From NCBI GenBank assembly GCA_016188005.1, contig JACPIQ010000035.1, forward strand, positions 1 through 64,000: 64,000 nucleotides of DNA, given 5' to 3'. Below are positions 9,222-16,932 of this stretch, piece after piece. Under the pieces are notes generated by a model. It was not told the origin of the DNA. It saw nothing but the letters and a program-made list of their open reading frames with translations, and made no database searches. Both the position numbers and the translations under genes were made by a program. The first letter of the stretch is position 1; each line of letters starts with the position of its first letter. The DNA comes from Candidatus Rokuibacteriota bacterium. GTDB lineage: Bacteria > Methylomirabilota > Methylomirabilia > Rokubacteriales > CSP1-6.

Positions 9222-9992
9222 CTACCAGGTGACGGTCTCGCCGCCGTCGATGTAGACGGTCTGGCCGGTCATGAAGTCGGAGCCCGAAGAGGCCAGGTAC
9301 ACCGCCAGCGGTCCCATCTCGTCGGGCTCCGCCAGCCGCCGCGCGGGGATCTTGGACAGGATGAGGTCGCGGACGCGCGGCTCCATCATCTTCTCCCGGG
9401 AGAAGTCGGTCCTGAGATAGCCGGGGGCCAGGCAGTTGACCTGGATGTTGTGGCGCGCCCACTCGATGGCCAAGCAGCGCGTGAGGGCGTCCACTCCGGC
9501 CTTGCTCACGCAGTAGGCGCTGTAGCGCGGCACGCCCAGCCGCCCCCACATGGAGCCGACGTTGATGATCTTTCCCCGCCCCCGCGCGATCATCGAGGGC
9601 GCCACGGCGCGGCAGCAGCGGAACATCGCGGTGAGGTTGGTCCCGAGGATCTCCTCCCAGTCCGCGTCGGTGAGCTCGACGAACCGCTTCTCCAGGTTGA
9701 TCCCCGCGTTGTTGACGAGGATGTCGAGCGACCCGAGCCCCTCCTCCACGGCGGCCACCGTGGCGGCGATCTGATCGCCCCGCGTCACGTCCAGCGGAAA
9801 GGCGCGCGCCTGCCCGCCCGCCTCGCGGATACAGGCCGCGGTGTCCTCGACCCCTTCCACCGAGCGCGCGGCGCAGGCCACCGCGGCGCCGGCGGCACCC
9901 AGCGCCAGCGCGAGGGCGCGGCCGAGCCCGCGGCTGGCCCCGGTCACCAGCGCCACCCGTCCCTGGAGTGACAGCGCCTCCTGCGGTTTCAC
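9222..9992 (-). CDS. Short-chain dehydrogenase/reductase
   Basis: A 256-residue classical SDR. The cofactor loop is TGASRGLG (about 17-24), followed by NNAGINLEKRFVELTD, the catalytic Ser in INVGSMWGRLGVPRYSAYC with the YxxxK Tyr (YCVSK), and the C-terminal GQTVYIDGGETVTW. The GTG at 9992 is chosen because GGAGGT lies just upstream and the protein then has normal length. It begins the minus-strand catabolic operon, divergent from the TetR gene. In the levulinate pathway the equivalent enzyme LvaD reduces the 4-oxo group; here a 3- or 4-keto/hydroxyacyl-CoA is a reasonable guess. Confidence 0.9.
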   Translation of the reverse strand: MKPQEALSLQGRVALVTGASRGLGRALALALGAAGAAVACAARSVEGVEDTAACIREAGGQARAFPLDVTRGDQIAATVAAVEEGLGSLDILVNNAGINLEKRFVELTDADWEEILGTNLTAMFRCCRAVAPSMIARGRGKIINVGSMWGRLGVPRYSAYCVSKAGVDALTRCLAIEWARHNIQVNCLAPGYLRTDFSREKMMEPRVRDLILSKIPARRLAEPDEMGPLAVYLASSGSDFMTGQTVYIDGGETVTW

Positions 9993-10039
9993 GCCCCCAC
10001 CTCCGCCATGTGGCCTCCCTCTCGCGCCCCACACCATCG

Positions 10040-10053
10040 ACTGACTGGTCAGT
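10040..10053. promoter_or_regulatory. Palindromic operator candidate (actgac-tg-gtcagt)
   Basis: The 14 bases form a perfect inverted repeat with 6-base arms and a 2-base centre, located 48 bases upstream of the SDR start in the divergent region shared with the TetR gene. TetR-family regulators of acyl-CoA catabolism commonly bind such GAC(N)GTC palindromes, so this is a likely site for the neighbouring regulator. Confidence 0.6.
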
Positions 10054-10061
10054 GACAATCC

Positions 10062-10079
10062 ATGAGGCGATTGCCTCAT
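10062..10079. promoter_or_regulatory. Inverted repeat atgaggc-gatt-gcctcat
   Basis: Perfect 7-base arms around a 4-base spacer lie 8 bases beyond the first palindrome, in the same divergent intergenic region. It may be a second operator or a cruciform/hairpin in a leader. Its arms differ from the first palindrome, so a different protein may bind it. Confidence 0.45.
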
Positions 10080-10160
10080 TTCGCTGGGCTGCCCCGAAGA
10101 GCGCCTTGATCTTAGTGCATTCGACCCCCTAGAATGAAGCCGCTCCTGATCGTGCAGTTT

Positions 10161-10174
10161 ACTGAACGATTAGT
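10161..10174. promoter_or_regulatory. Imperfect palindrome upstream of the TetR gene
   Basis: The sequence actgaacgattagt pairs at five of seven positions, 21 bases before the TetR start. It resembles degenerate TetR-family operators and shares ACTGA with the palindrome at 10040-10053. It could mediate autoregulation. Assignment is tentative. Confidence 0.35.
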
Positions 10175-10195
10175 AGATTCGCCCGAGAGGGCACC

Positions 10196-10864
10196 ATGCG
10201 CAAGCGCAAAGCGGCACAGCGGGGCGGCACGCACCTGACGCGCGAACGGATCCTGGCGGTGAGCGGGAGGGTGTTCAACCAGCGTGGCTATCACGGCACG
10301 ACGCTGGACGACATCGCCCGCGCCCTCGGCGTCACGAAGGCGGCGCTGTACTACCACGTCAAGAACAAGGAGGAGCTGCTCTTCCAGTGCCATCAGCTGG
10401 CGCTCGACATCGGCATGGAGGGCTTCCACCTGGCGCTGGCCCAGCCGGGGCCGCCGGACGAGCAGCTTCGCGCCGCGCTGGCCCACTACATCGAGGGGAT
10501 GGCCGACCAGCTCAAGGGCACGGTGGTGCTGCTCGAGCAGGGGGCCCTGTCGCCCCCCCATCACCGCCGCATCGTGCGCGGCCGCGACGAGTACGAGCAG
10601 GCGCTGCGCAGGATGATCGCCGCGGGCATCACCGCCGGCGTCTTCGTCCCCTGCGATCCCAAGCTCGTGGGCTTCGCCATCCTCGGCGCGGTGCACTGGA
10701 TCCCCAAGTGGTACCACCCCGCCGGGCCGAGCCCGGCGCGCGAGATCGCCGAGGCCTTCGCGACCTATCTCGTCCGCGGGCTGACCAAGCAACCGTCTCC
10801 CGAGCTGCCGGCTCCCCTGCGGGCCGGGGCGGAGAGCGCCCCTCTCGATGACCACTCCGCCTGA
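10196..10864 (+). CDS. TetR/AcrR family transcriptional regulator
   Basis: A 222-residue TetR-type repressor. The N-terminal helix-turn-helix covers RERILAVSGRVFNQRGYHGT, TLDDIARALGVTKAALYYHV and KNKEELL (about 16-62), the textbook HTH of this family. The C-terminal ligand domain includes an IEGMADQLKG helix typical of fatty-acid-responsive members. It is divergent from the SDR-led operon, overlaps the following mutase gene by 17 bases and has palindromic sites nearby, so it probably controls both operons in response to an acyl-CoA. That regulatory role is inference from position. Confidence 0.92.
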   Translation: MRKRKAAQRGGTHLTRERILAVSGRVFNQRGYHGTTLDDIARALGVTKAALYYHVKNKEELLFQCHQLALDIGMEGFHLALAQPGPPDEQLRAALAHYIEGMADQLKGTVVLLEQGALSPPHHRRIVRGRDEYEQALRRMIAAGITAGVFVPCDPKLVGFAILGAVHWIPKWYHPAGPSPAREIAEAFATYLVRGLTKQPSPELPAPLRAGAESAPLDDHSA

Positions 10865-12539
10865 CGCCTCCCGCCGGCCCGAGGGCCCCCGCAAGGGCCA
10901 CCTCGAGGCCTACTTCGAGAAGCCCGCGCGGCTCAGGACCTGGTCGGGCATCGAGGTGAAGCCCGTCTACCGGCCCGAGGACGTGGCCGGCACCTACCGG
11001 GACCGCCTGGGCGATCCGGGCCAGTTCCCGTACGCGCGCGGCATCCACGCCGACATGTACCGCGGGAAGTACTGGACCCGGCGCGAGGTGTGCGGCTACG
11101 GCGGCCCGGAGGAGACGAACCGGCGGATGAAGTTCCTGCTCGCCCAGGGCGCCTCGGGGCTCAACGTCATCTTCGACATCCCGACCATGACCGGGATGGA
11201 CGCCGACCACCCGATGGTGGAGGAAGAGGTGGGGGTCCAGGGCACCTCGCTGGCAACCGTCGAGGACATGGAAACGCTCATGGAGGGCCTGCCGCTGGAC
11301 GGCATCAGCATGTCCATCGTCGTGACCTCCCACGCGGCGCCGGTCGTGCTGGCCATGTACCTCGCGGTGGCGCGCAAGCGCGGCCTGCCGCTCGACCGGC
11401 TGCGCGGCACGATCCAGAACGACCCCCTGCACCACCGTTTCTGCGGCTACCCGCCCGCCTACTCGCCGCTGAATCTCGGGCTCAAGACGGCGGTGGACTG
11501 CCTCGAGTTCTGCGCCCGCCAGATGCCGTACTGGTACCCCATCAACGTCAACGCCTACGATCTCCGCGAGGAGGGGCTGGGCGCCGCGGAGGAGATCGGG
11601 TTCTCCTTCGCCATGGCCCGCACCTACATCGACCGCGCCCTCGAGCGGGGGCTTGCCATCGACGAGCTGGCCCCGCGCATGGTCTTCTACTGCTCGGCCC
11701 ACATCGACCTGCTCGAGGAGGTGGCGAAGTTCCGCGCCATGCGGCGGATGTGGGCCCGCATGCTCCGCGAGGAGTACGGCGCGCGGGACCCGCGCTCCTG
11801 GCAGTTCAAGTTCGGCGTCCACACCGCGGGCGTCTCACTGGTGCCCCAGCAGCCGCTCAACAACATCGTGCGCGTCGCCTACGAGGCGCTGGCCGCCGTG
11901 CTCGGGGGGGCCCAGTCGCTGCACTGCTGCTCCTACGACGAGCCCATCTCGCTGCCCACGGAGCAAGCCCATCAGATCGCCATCCGCACCCAGCAGATCC
12001 TGGCCTACGAGGTGGGCGCGGCGAACGCGGCCGACCCGCTGGGCGGCTCCTACCTCATCGAGGCCCTCACCGACCGGCTGGAGACGGACGCGCGCGCCAT
12101 CCTCGGCCGCATCGCCGAGCAGGGCGGCATGTACCGCGCCATCGAGACGGGCTGGGTGGACCAGGAGCTGGAGAACGCGGCCTACCGCTATCAGCAGGAG
12201 GTGGAGCGGCGCCAGCGCATCATCGTGGGCGCCAATGCCTTCAGCGTGCCGCCCGAGCAGGACCACGAGGTGCCGGCTCACCCGCGCCCGTCGGCCACCG
12301 AGGTCCGCGCGCGTCTCGACGGCCTCAAGCGCTTCCGCGAGCGCCGCGACGCGGCCGCGGTGACGGCCGCGCTGGAGAGGCTTCGAGGCGAGGCCGGCCG
12401 CGGCGAGCGCCACAACCTGATCCCCTGCCTGGTGGACGTGGTCGCTGCCGGCGCCACGCTGGGCGAGGCCGTGGGCGTGATGCGCGAAGCCTATGGGCAT
12501 GCGTACGATCCGGCCGGCATGGTCCGCTCCGTCCTCTGA
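10848..12539 (+). CDS. B12-dependent acyl-CoA mutase large subunit, atypical active site
   Basis: A 563-residue protein of the methylmalonyl-CoA mutase catalytic (TIM barrel) family without a B12 domain. Family landmarks are clear: GYGGPEETNRRMKFLL (83-98), GTIQND (187-192), PQQPLNNIVRVAYEALAAVL and DPLGGSYLIE. Key substrate positions are changed. Tyr89 of the Propionibacterium enzyme corresponds to Val81. The segment holding Arg207 is replaced by PLHHRFCGYPPAYSP (193-207), with no Arg at the aligned position. Tyr243-His244 becomes Tyr237-Asp238 (VNAYDLREEG). These residues bind the carboxylate or assist catalysis, so methylmalonyl-CoA is an unlikely substrate. It pairs with the B12 subunit 4 bases downstream and overlaps the TetR gene. 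The alignment was done by eye against the second mutase of this window and remembered family sequences. Confidence 0.88.
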   Translation: MTTPPDASRRPEGPRKGHLEAYFEKPARLRTWSGIEVKPVYRPEDVAGTYRDRLGDPGQFPYARGIHADMYRGKYWTRREVCGYGGPEETNRRMKFLLAQGASGLNVIFDIPTMTGMDADHPMVEEEVGVQGTSLATVEDMETLMEGLPLDGISMSIVVTSHAAPVVLAMYLAVARKRGLPLDRLRGTIQNDPLHHRFCGYPPAYSPLNLGLKTAVDCLEFCARQMPYWYPINVNAYDLREEGLGAAEEIGFSFAMARTYIDRALERGLAIDELAPRMVFYCSAHIDLLEEVAKFRAMRRMWARMLREEYGARDPRSWQFKFGVHTAGVSLVPQQPLNNIVRVAYEALAAVLGGAQSLHCCSYDEPISLPTEQAHQIAIRTQQILAYEVGAANAADPLGGSYLIEALTDRLETDARAILGRIAEQGGMYRAIETGWVDQELENAAYRYQQEVERRQRIIVGANAFSVPPEQDHEVPAHPRPSATEVRARLDGLKRFRERRDAAAVTAALERLRGEAGRGERHNLIPCLVDVVAAGATLGEAVGVMREAYGHAYDPAGMVRSVL

Positions 12540-12543
12540 GCCC

Positions 12544-12936
12544 GTGTCCGCCATCAAGGTGCTGCTCGGCAAGGTGAGCATGGACGGCCACGACCGCGGC
12601 GTGCGCGTGCTGGCGCGGCTCCTGCGTGATGCGGGGATGGAGGTCGTCTACCTCGGCAAGTTCCTCCCCCACGAGGCGGTGATCGAGGCCGCCATCCAGG
12701 AGAATGCCCAGGTGGTGGGGCTGTCCTTCCTCTCGGGCGAGCACGCCTCGCACACGCGGCGCTTCGCCCGGGCGCTCCGGAGCCGCGGCCTCACGGAGGT
12801 CCTCTTCCTGGTGGGCGGGGTCATCCCGCGGCAGGACATCGCCGAGCTCCTCGAGGCCGGCGCCGACGGCGTCTTCGTGGCGGGCACTCCCGTGGAGGAG
12901 GTCGTGGGCTTCATCCGCGAGCGGGTCGGCGCCTGA
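12544..12936 (+). CDS. Cobalamin-binding small subunit of acyl-CoA mutase
   Basis: A 130-residue stand-alone B12-binding domain. The GTG start at 12544 gives VSAIKVLLGKVSMDGHDRG, with the DxHxxG motif at 14-19 and His16 as the lower cobalt ligand. LSFLSGEH supplies the SxL motif and LVGGVIP the GG motif, all three signatures of base-off B12 binding. It follows the mutase large subunit by 4 bases, so the two are probably translationally coupled and form the holoenzyme, as in isobutyryl- and 2-hydroxyisobutyryl-CoA mutases. It may also serve the large subunit encoded at 55393, which has no B12 partner nearby. Confidence 0.93.
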   Translation: MSAIKVLLGKVSMDGHDRGVRVLARLLRDAGMEVVYLGKFLPHEAVIEAAIQENAQVVGLSFLSGEHASHTRRFARALRSRGLTEVLFLVGGVIPRQDIAELLEAGADGVFVAGTPVEEVVGFIRERVGA

Positions 12937-12949
12937 GGAGGCAGCGGGC

Positions 12950-14455
12950 ATGACGAGTCTCGGTGGCTTCGCGCAGCAGCAGGCCCGGCGGTACGGGGAC
13001 AGGACGCTCTTCATCTGCGGAGAGGAGCAGGTCAGCTACCGCGACTACGACGCCAGGACCGACCGGCTGGCGGGCGGGCTGGCCACCCTGGGCCTGGGCC
13101 CCGCCGACCGGATGGCCGTGCTCCTCCCCAACGGCCTCCCCATCCTCGAGGCCTATGTGGGGGCGGCCAAGCTCGGAGCCGTCTCGGTGCCGCTCAATCC
13201 GATGTTCACGCCGCGGGAGATCGAGTACGTCGTGAACAACTCGCGGTCGAAGGTCCTCGTGACCTCCCCCCGGGACGCCGAGCGGGTCCAGGCCGCCCGC
13301 GACCGGATGCCGTCCCTGGCCCACGTGGTGGTGGCGGGGGAGGCCGTGCCGGGCACGCGCCCCTACGCGGCCGTGGCGGCCGGCTCGCCGCCGGCCGCGC
13401 CCCCCCGCGTGGACGGTGACGACGTGGCGATGATCCTCTACACCTCGGGGACCACGGGGCACCCCAAGGGGGCCAGGCTCACGCACGCCGGGCTCCTCGA
13501 GAATGCGGCCGCGGTGGTCCGGGCGGTGGGCTTCCGCGACTCGGATCGGTCGCTCTGCATCCTGCCGCTCTTCCACGCCTTCGCCATCGCCTTCGACTAT
13601 CTCCAGATGATGACCGCGGGCGCCAGCAGCGTCATCGTCGAGCGCTTCGACGCGGGCGTGGCGCTCCGTCTGATCGAGCGCCACCGCGCCACGGTGCTCG
13701 TGGGGGTGCCCACCATGTTCATCTACATCCTCCGCCACCCCGACCGGCCGCGGCACGACCTCTCGTCGCTCCGGATCGGCGACACGGGCGGCGGCCCCGT
13801 GCCGACGGCGCTCAAGACCGAGTACGAGCGCGACATCGGCATGGTGCTCCTCGAGAGCTACGGCCTCACCGAGGCCTCGCCCGTGGTGACCATCGAGCGC
13901 CCCGGACTGCCGCGGCGCGAGGGGGCCTGCGGCCTCACCCTGCCCGGGATGGAGACGAAGGTGGTGGACGGGAGCGGCCAGGAGGTCCCCCCGGGGGAGC
14001 TGGGCGAGCTGCTGATGCGCGGCCCCAACGTCATGAAGGGCTACTTCGAGATGCCCGAGGCCACGGCGCGCGCCATCGTGGACGGGTGGCTCCACACCGG
14101 CGACCTCATGCGCAAGGATGCCGACGGGTACGTCTACATGGTGGACCGCCTCAAGCACATGATCATCTGCGGGGGCTACAATATCTACCCCAAGGAGATC
14201 GAGAACGTGCTCCACGACCACCCGGCCGTGCTCGAGTGCGCGGTGGTGGGCATGCCCGATGCCGACAAGGGCGAGATCCCCAAGGCCTGCATCGTGCTCC
14301 GCGAGGGCGCGCGCGCCACCGAGACCGAGATCCGGGAGTTCTGCCGCGAGTCCCTCGCGGCCTACAAGGTGCCGCGGCTCGTCGAGTTCATGGCGAGCCT
14401 GCCCAAGACCGCCACCGGCAAGATCCGCAAGGGGGAACTCAGCGGAGCCGGCTGA
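12950..14455 (+). CDS. AMP-binding acyl-CoA ligase
   Basis: A 501-residue ANL-superfamily ligase, with GAGGAGG upstream of the ATG at 12950. The phosphate loop YTSGTTGHPKGA, the A5 motif ESYGLTEASP, GWLHTGDLMRKDADGYVYMVDR and the C-terminal catalytic Lys in PKTATGKIRKGEL are intact. It activates a carboxylic acid to its CoA thioester with ATP. It is the last gene of the TetR-mutase operon and could be the entry step for this island, as LvaE is in levulinate use. Chain length and substrate cannot be read from sequence; the length and motifs resemble medium/long-chain ligases. Confidence 0.93.
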   Translation: MTSLGGFAQQQARRYGDRTLFICGEEQVSYRDYDARTDRLAGGLATLGLGPADRMAVLLPNGLPILEAYVGAAKLGAVSVPLNPMFTPREIEYVVNNSRSKVLVTSPRDAERVQAARDRMPSLAHVVVAGEAVPGTRPYAAVAAGSPPAAPPRVDGDDVAMILYTSGTTGHPKGARLTHAGLLENAAAVVRAVGFRDSDRSLCILPLFHAFAIAFDYLQMMTAGASSVIVERFDAGVALRLIERHRATVLVGVPTMFIYILRHPDRPRHDLSSLRIGDTGGGPVPTALKTEYERDIGMVLLESYGLTEASPVVTIERPGLPRREGACGLTLPGMETKVVDGSGQEVPPGELGELLMRGPNVMKGYFEMPEATARAIVDGWLHTGDLMRKDADGYVYMVDRLKHMIICGGYNIYPKEIENVLHDHPAVLECAVVGMPDADKGEIPKACIVLREGARATETEIREFCRESLAAYKVPRLVEFMASLPKTATGKIRKGELSGAG

Positions 14456-14479
14456 GCCCTGTCTGAAACATTGGACATT

Positions 14480-14501
14480 CCCGCGGCCCCGCCGCCGCGG
14501 G
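14480..14501. terminator. GC-rich hairpin after the ligase gene
   Basis: cccgcgg and ccgcggg (7-base arms, 8-base loop) begin 24 bases after the ligase stop. No T-run follows, so it is not a standard intrinsic terminator, but it could stop or pause transcription or protect the 3' end. Confidence 0.4.
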
Positions 14502-14504
14502 TAG

Positions 14505-14560
14505 GCTCGCTCCACGCCGGTCGCGATGCGCGACCGGCCACCACGGTGGAGGGAGCGAGC
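14505..14560 (+). promoter_or_regulatory. 5' leader hairpin covering the SD of the cold-shock-like gene
   Basis: Three stacked helices can form: gctcgct (14505-14511) with agcgagc (14554-14560); ccac (14512-14515) with gtgg (14546-14549); and ccggtcgcg (14517-14525) with cgcgaccgg (14529-14537) around a 3-base loop. The purine-rich ribosome site ggaggg (14548-14553) lies in the closing stem and bulge, and the stem ends one base before the ATG at 14562. This would hide the ribosome site, as in an RNA thermometer or other translational switch. Confidence 0.6.
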
Positions 14561-14561
14561 C

Positions 14562-14798
14562 ATGTTAGGCCGCATCGAGTTCTACGACGAGCCCACGGCC
14601 TGGGGCGTGATCCTCGGCGAGGACGGGCGGGTCTACGTCATCCGCGGCAGCCGGGCGCCGGGGGCGGGGCCGCGCGTGGGCGACACGGTGACCTTCGAGC
14701 CACGCGACACGACCACCGGCCTCCGGGCCGACGCCGTGCGCCGCGCGCCGCCGGCGCCACCGGCCGCCGCGCGCTCGCCCTTCAGGAAGCCGGCATGA
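14562..14798 (+). CDS. Cold-shock-domain-like small protein
   Basis: A 78-residue protein starting at ATG 14562, about 8 bases after GGAGGG. The fold pattern is that of a cold shock/S1-like OB domain: GRIEFYDEPTAWGVI (KGxVKFFN-GFGFI equivalent), EDGRVYVIRGS, then VGDTVTFEPRDTTTG and LRADAVRR. The two RNP motifs are degenerate, lacking most of the exposed aromatic residues, so nucleic acid binding is not assured. A short Ala/Pro-rich tail follows. It stands alone between the ligase and a convergent operon. The structured leader suggests control at translation. Confidence 0.7.
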   Translation: MLGRIEFYDEPTAWGVILGEDGRVYVIRGSRAPGAGPRVGDTVTFEPRDTTTGLRADAVRRAPPAPPAAARSPFRKPA

Positions 14799-14801
14799 GG
14801 A

Positions 14802-15536
14802 TCAAGGCGGGCCGGAAGCGGAGGGTGGCCGCTCGCGCGGTCGGCGCGCCAGCTCCTCGATCAGCTCGGTCTGGATCTGCTGGATCTCCAGCAGCCGCCG
14901 CCACTGATGCGTCAGGAGCTGGTCCAGCTTCCAGTGCAGGTGGCGGATCTCGAGCTCGGCCTTGAGGTCCACGCGGTAGTCGTGCCCGGCGCGAAGGCGG
15001 TCCTTCGCCGCCTGGCGGTTCTGGCTCATCATGATGATGGGGGCCTGGAGCGCGGCCAGAGAGGAGAGCACCAGGTTGAGCAGGATGAACGGGTACGGGT
15101 CGAAGGGCCGCCAGAGGAGCACTACCGAGTTCAGCGCGATCCACACGACCAGCACGGCCGCGAAGATGATGATGAAGCGCCAGGACCCGCCGAACTCGGC
15201 CACCCGGTCAGCGGTGCGCTCGCCCAGGGTGAGCTGGCGGTCGAACTCGACGTTGAGGTTCTCCGTGAGGAGCTCCTGCTCCTTGAGGCTTCGCACCACC
15301 GCCTGCTCGAGCGAGGACAGCTCCCCCTTCTCGTCCTCGAGGGCGTCCTCGACGTACTCGGCGCGGAGATGGGTGAGGCAGGGCAGGCAGATGACGTCCT
15401 GGGGGCCGAAGGACGGGTGCTTCCGTCTGAGCAGCTCGCCCACGGGACCGTGCACCATCTCGCCGCTCATGATCTCGCTGCGCCGCCGCGGGACCTGGCA
15501 GACGGGACAGACGATCGTGCGAGGCCCCTCCGTCAC
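14802..15536 (-). CDS. DUF1003 membrane protein with N-terminal zinc-ribbon-like Cys pairs
   Basis: A 244-residue protein, starting with GTG in a GTGA overlap with the upstream gene. Four N-terminal cysteines, CPVC (about 10-13) and CLPC (about 50-53), look like a zinc ribbon. The DUF1003 core follows: two hydrophobic helices, FIIIFAAVLVVWIALN and YPFILLNLVLSSLAALQAP, joined by RPFDPYP, then IIMMSQNRQAAKDRLRAGHDY and a charged coiled-coil tail. It should sit in the inner membrane as a hairpin. Function of the family is unknown; some members are linked by context to ion or metal transport. Confidence 0.85.
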   Translation of the reverse strand: MTEGPRTIVCPVCQVPRRRSEIMSGEMVHGPVGELLRRKHPSFGPQDVICLPCLTHLRAEYVEDALEDEKGELSSLEQAVVRSLKEQELLTENLNVEFDRQLTLGERTADRVAEFGGSWRFIIIFAAVLVVWIALNSVVLLWRPFDPYPFILLNLVLSSLAALQAPIIMMSQNRQAAKDRLRAGHDYRVDLKAELEIRHLHWKLDQLLTHQWRRLLEIQQIQTELIEELARRPRERPPSASGPP

Positions 15537-16876
15537 GGCGTCTCGTCCACCCCCAGCCGCGATCGCCGCACGTCCGCGGCCACGTCGCGCACCACGTCCT
15601 GCTCCAGCTCGATCCTCACCTCGTGGCGCTCCACCTCCAGGTGCTGCACGGTGGCGACCCAGCCGAAGATCCGGCCGGCCTGGGGGCGGATGCGTCGGCC
15701 GCGGTAGACCAGCGTGCGCCGGCCGGGCGCCTGGAGCCGCTCGTACTGCTCGGCATCGGCGCCGCAGAGAGCCAGCACCTCCTCATAGGTGGTCTCCCCC
15801 GGGGTGATCTTCGCGACGACCTCCCGCGGCAGGATGGTGCCGCTCTCACGCTCGCGCGGCGCCGTGTTCCAGGCACCGACTCGCACTCGCGCCGCCATGC
15901 GGCCGCCCACATGGGCTGCCACCCGCCCGAGCACGGGCCCCGCCGCATAGCCCAGCGCCAGGAACACCATCGGGATGACCACCAGCGCCATGGCCTGGAG
16001 CCGGGAGAAGTAGCCATACTGGACGGCGATCTGCTGGGGCGCCACCCCCTCGCTGGTGTCCAGGAACAGGGAGACGACCTCGGTGCTCTCAAGGGTCTCC
16101 GAGAGCCGGCGGATGGTGTTGCGCGGGTACACCTCGTCGATCTTGAGCCGGCTCGCGTCGGGGAAATGCGCCACCAGCTCGGCCGGGGCATCGGCCAGCC
16201 GCACCACGCGGTCGCGATGGGCGAAGTACATTGGGAAGAGCGGCCGGTCGCGCACCTCGTTGAAGCTCAGGGAGAGCAGGTGCTTCTGGCCCAGCACGAG
16301 CCGCTCGAGCCAGTTGGCGGCCTTGGGCTTGACCAGCGCCGGGCTCGTCAGGCGCAGATCCATGAGCCACGCCGGGTCCACCAGCTTCGGCGTCCAGGGG
16401 ATCCGGATCCACGTCGCCGGGGGACTCAGCCCGAGCGCGCCGCCGTACTGCACGAAGGTGACGAAGGGCGCCCCCTCGCCCACAGGCTCGGCGTGCGCCG
16501 CCCCGTCGGCCTGGCGGATGTTCTGGGCGTAGAGCGGCAGCCGGCCCTCGGCGACGACATCGAAGCCGAGCGCCTCCACGGCCTTCGCCAGCGCAGGTTC
16601 GCGGGCCCCGGTCGCGTTCCCGGCGCCGACCTCCCCCGGCCACAGGAGGTAGAGATCCTGGGGCGAGGCGCCCCGGCTCTGACCGGCCGGCGCCACGACG
16701 CTCCACAGGACATTCACGCGGGCGGGCGCCTCGTCGGGCGTCACGCTGGCGCGGACGATCAGCGGGCCGATGCGGAAGCCGGAGTCCGGCAGGGTGGAGA
16801 AGAACAGCTGTGCCCGGGCCGCGGAGGGCGCACCCGCGACAAGCGCCACGGCGAAGAGCCCGAGCACCCAGCGCAT
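15533..16876 (-). CDS. Exported/membrane-anchored protein of unknown function with BamE-like C-terminus
   Basis: 447 residues from the ATG at 16876. A signal peptide (MRWVLGLFAVALVAG, cleavage near ARAQ) is followed by a large beta-rich extracytoplasmic region, one strong membrane helix (AMALVVIPMVFLALGYAAG, about residue 310), and a cytoplasmic tail. The tail has ITPGETTYEEVLALCGADAE, the helix-helix start of a SmpA/BamE-type fold, ending in charged IELEQDVVRDVA. BamE-like domains are normally periplasmic, so this side is unexpected unless the topology differs. I do not recognise the N-terminal region. It overlaps the DUF1003 gene by 4 bases, so the two probably work together. Confidence 0.7.
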   Translation of the reverse strand: MRWVLGLFAVALVAGAPSAARAQLFFSTLPDSGFRIGPLIVRASVTPDEAPARVNVLWSVVAPAGQSRGASPQDLYLLWPGEVGAGNATGAREPALAKAVEALGFDVVAEGRLPLYAQNIRQADGAAHAEPVGEGAPFVTFVQYGGALGLSPPATWIRIPWTPKLVDPAWLMDLRLTSPALVKPKAANWLERLVLGQKHLLSLSFNEVRDRPLFPMYFAHRDRVVRLADAPAELVAHFPDASRLKIDEVYPRNTIRRLSETLESTEVVSLFLDTSEGVAPQQIAVQYGYFSRLQAMALVVIPMVFLALGYAAGPVLGRVAAHVGGRMAARVRVGAWNTAPRERESGTILPREVVAKITPGETTYEEVLALCGADAEQYERLQAPGRRTLVYRGRRIRPQAGRIFGWVATVQHLEVERHEVRIELEQDVVRDVAADVRRSRLGVDETP

Positions 16877-16932
16877 CACCTGCGCCCGATGATACCCCTT
16901 CCCGCGCGAGGGGCCAACCCTCCAACCCTGGG

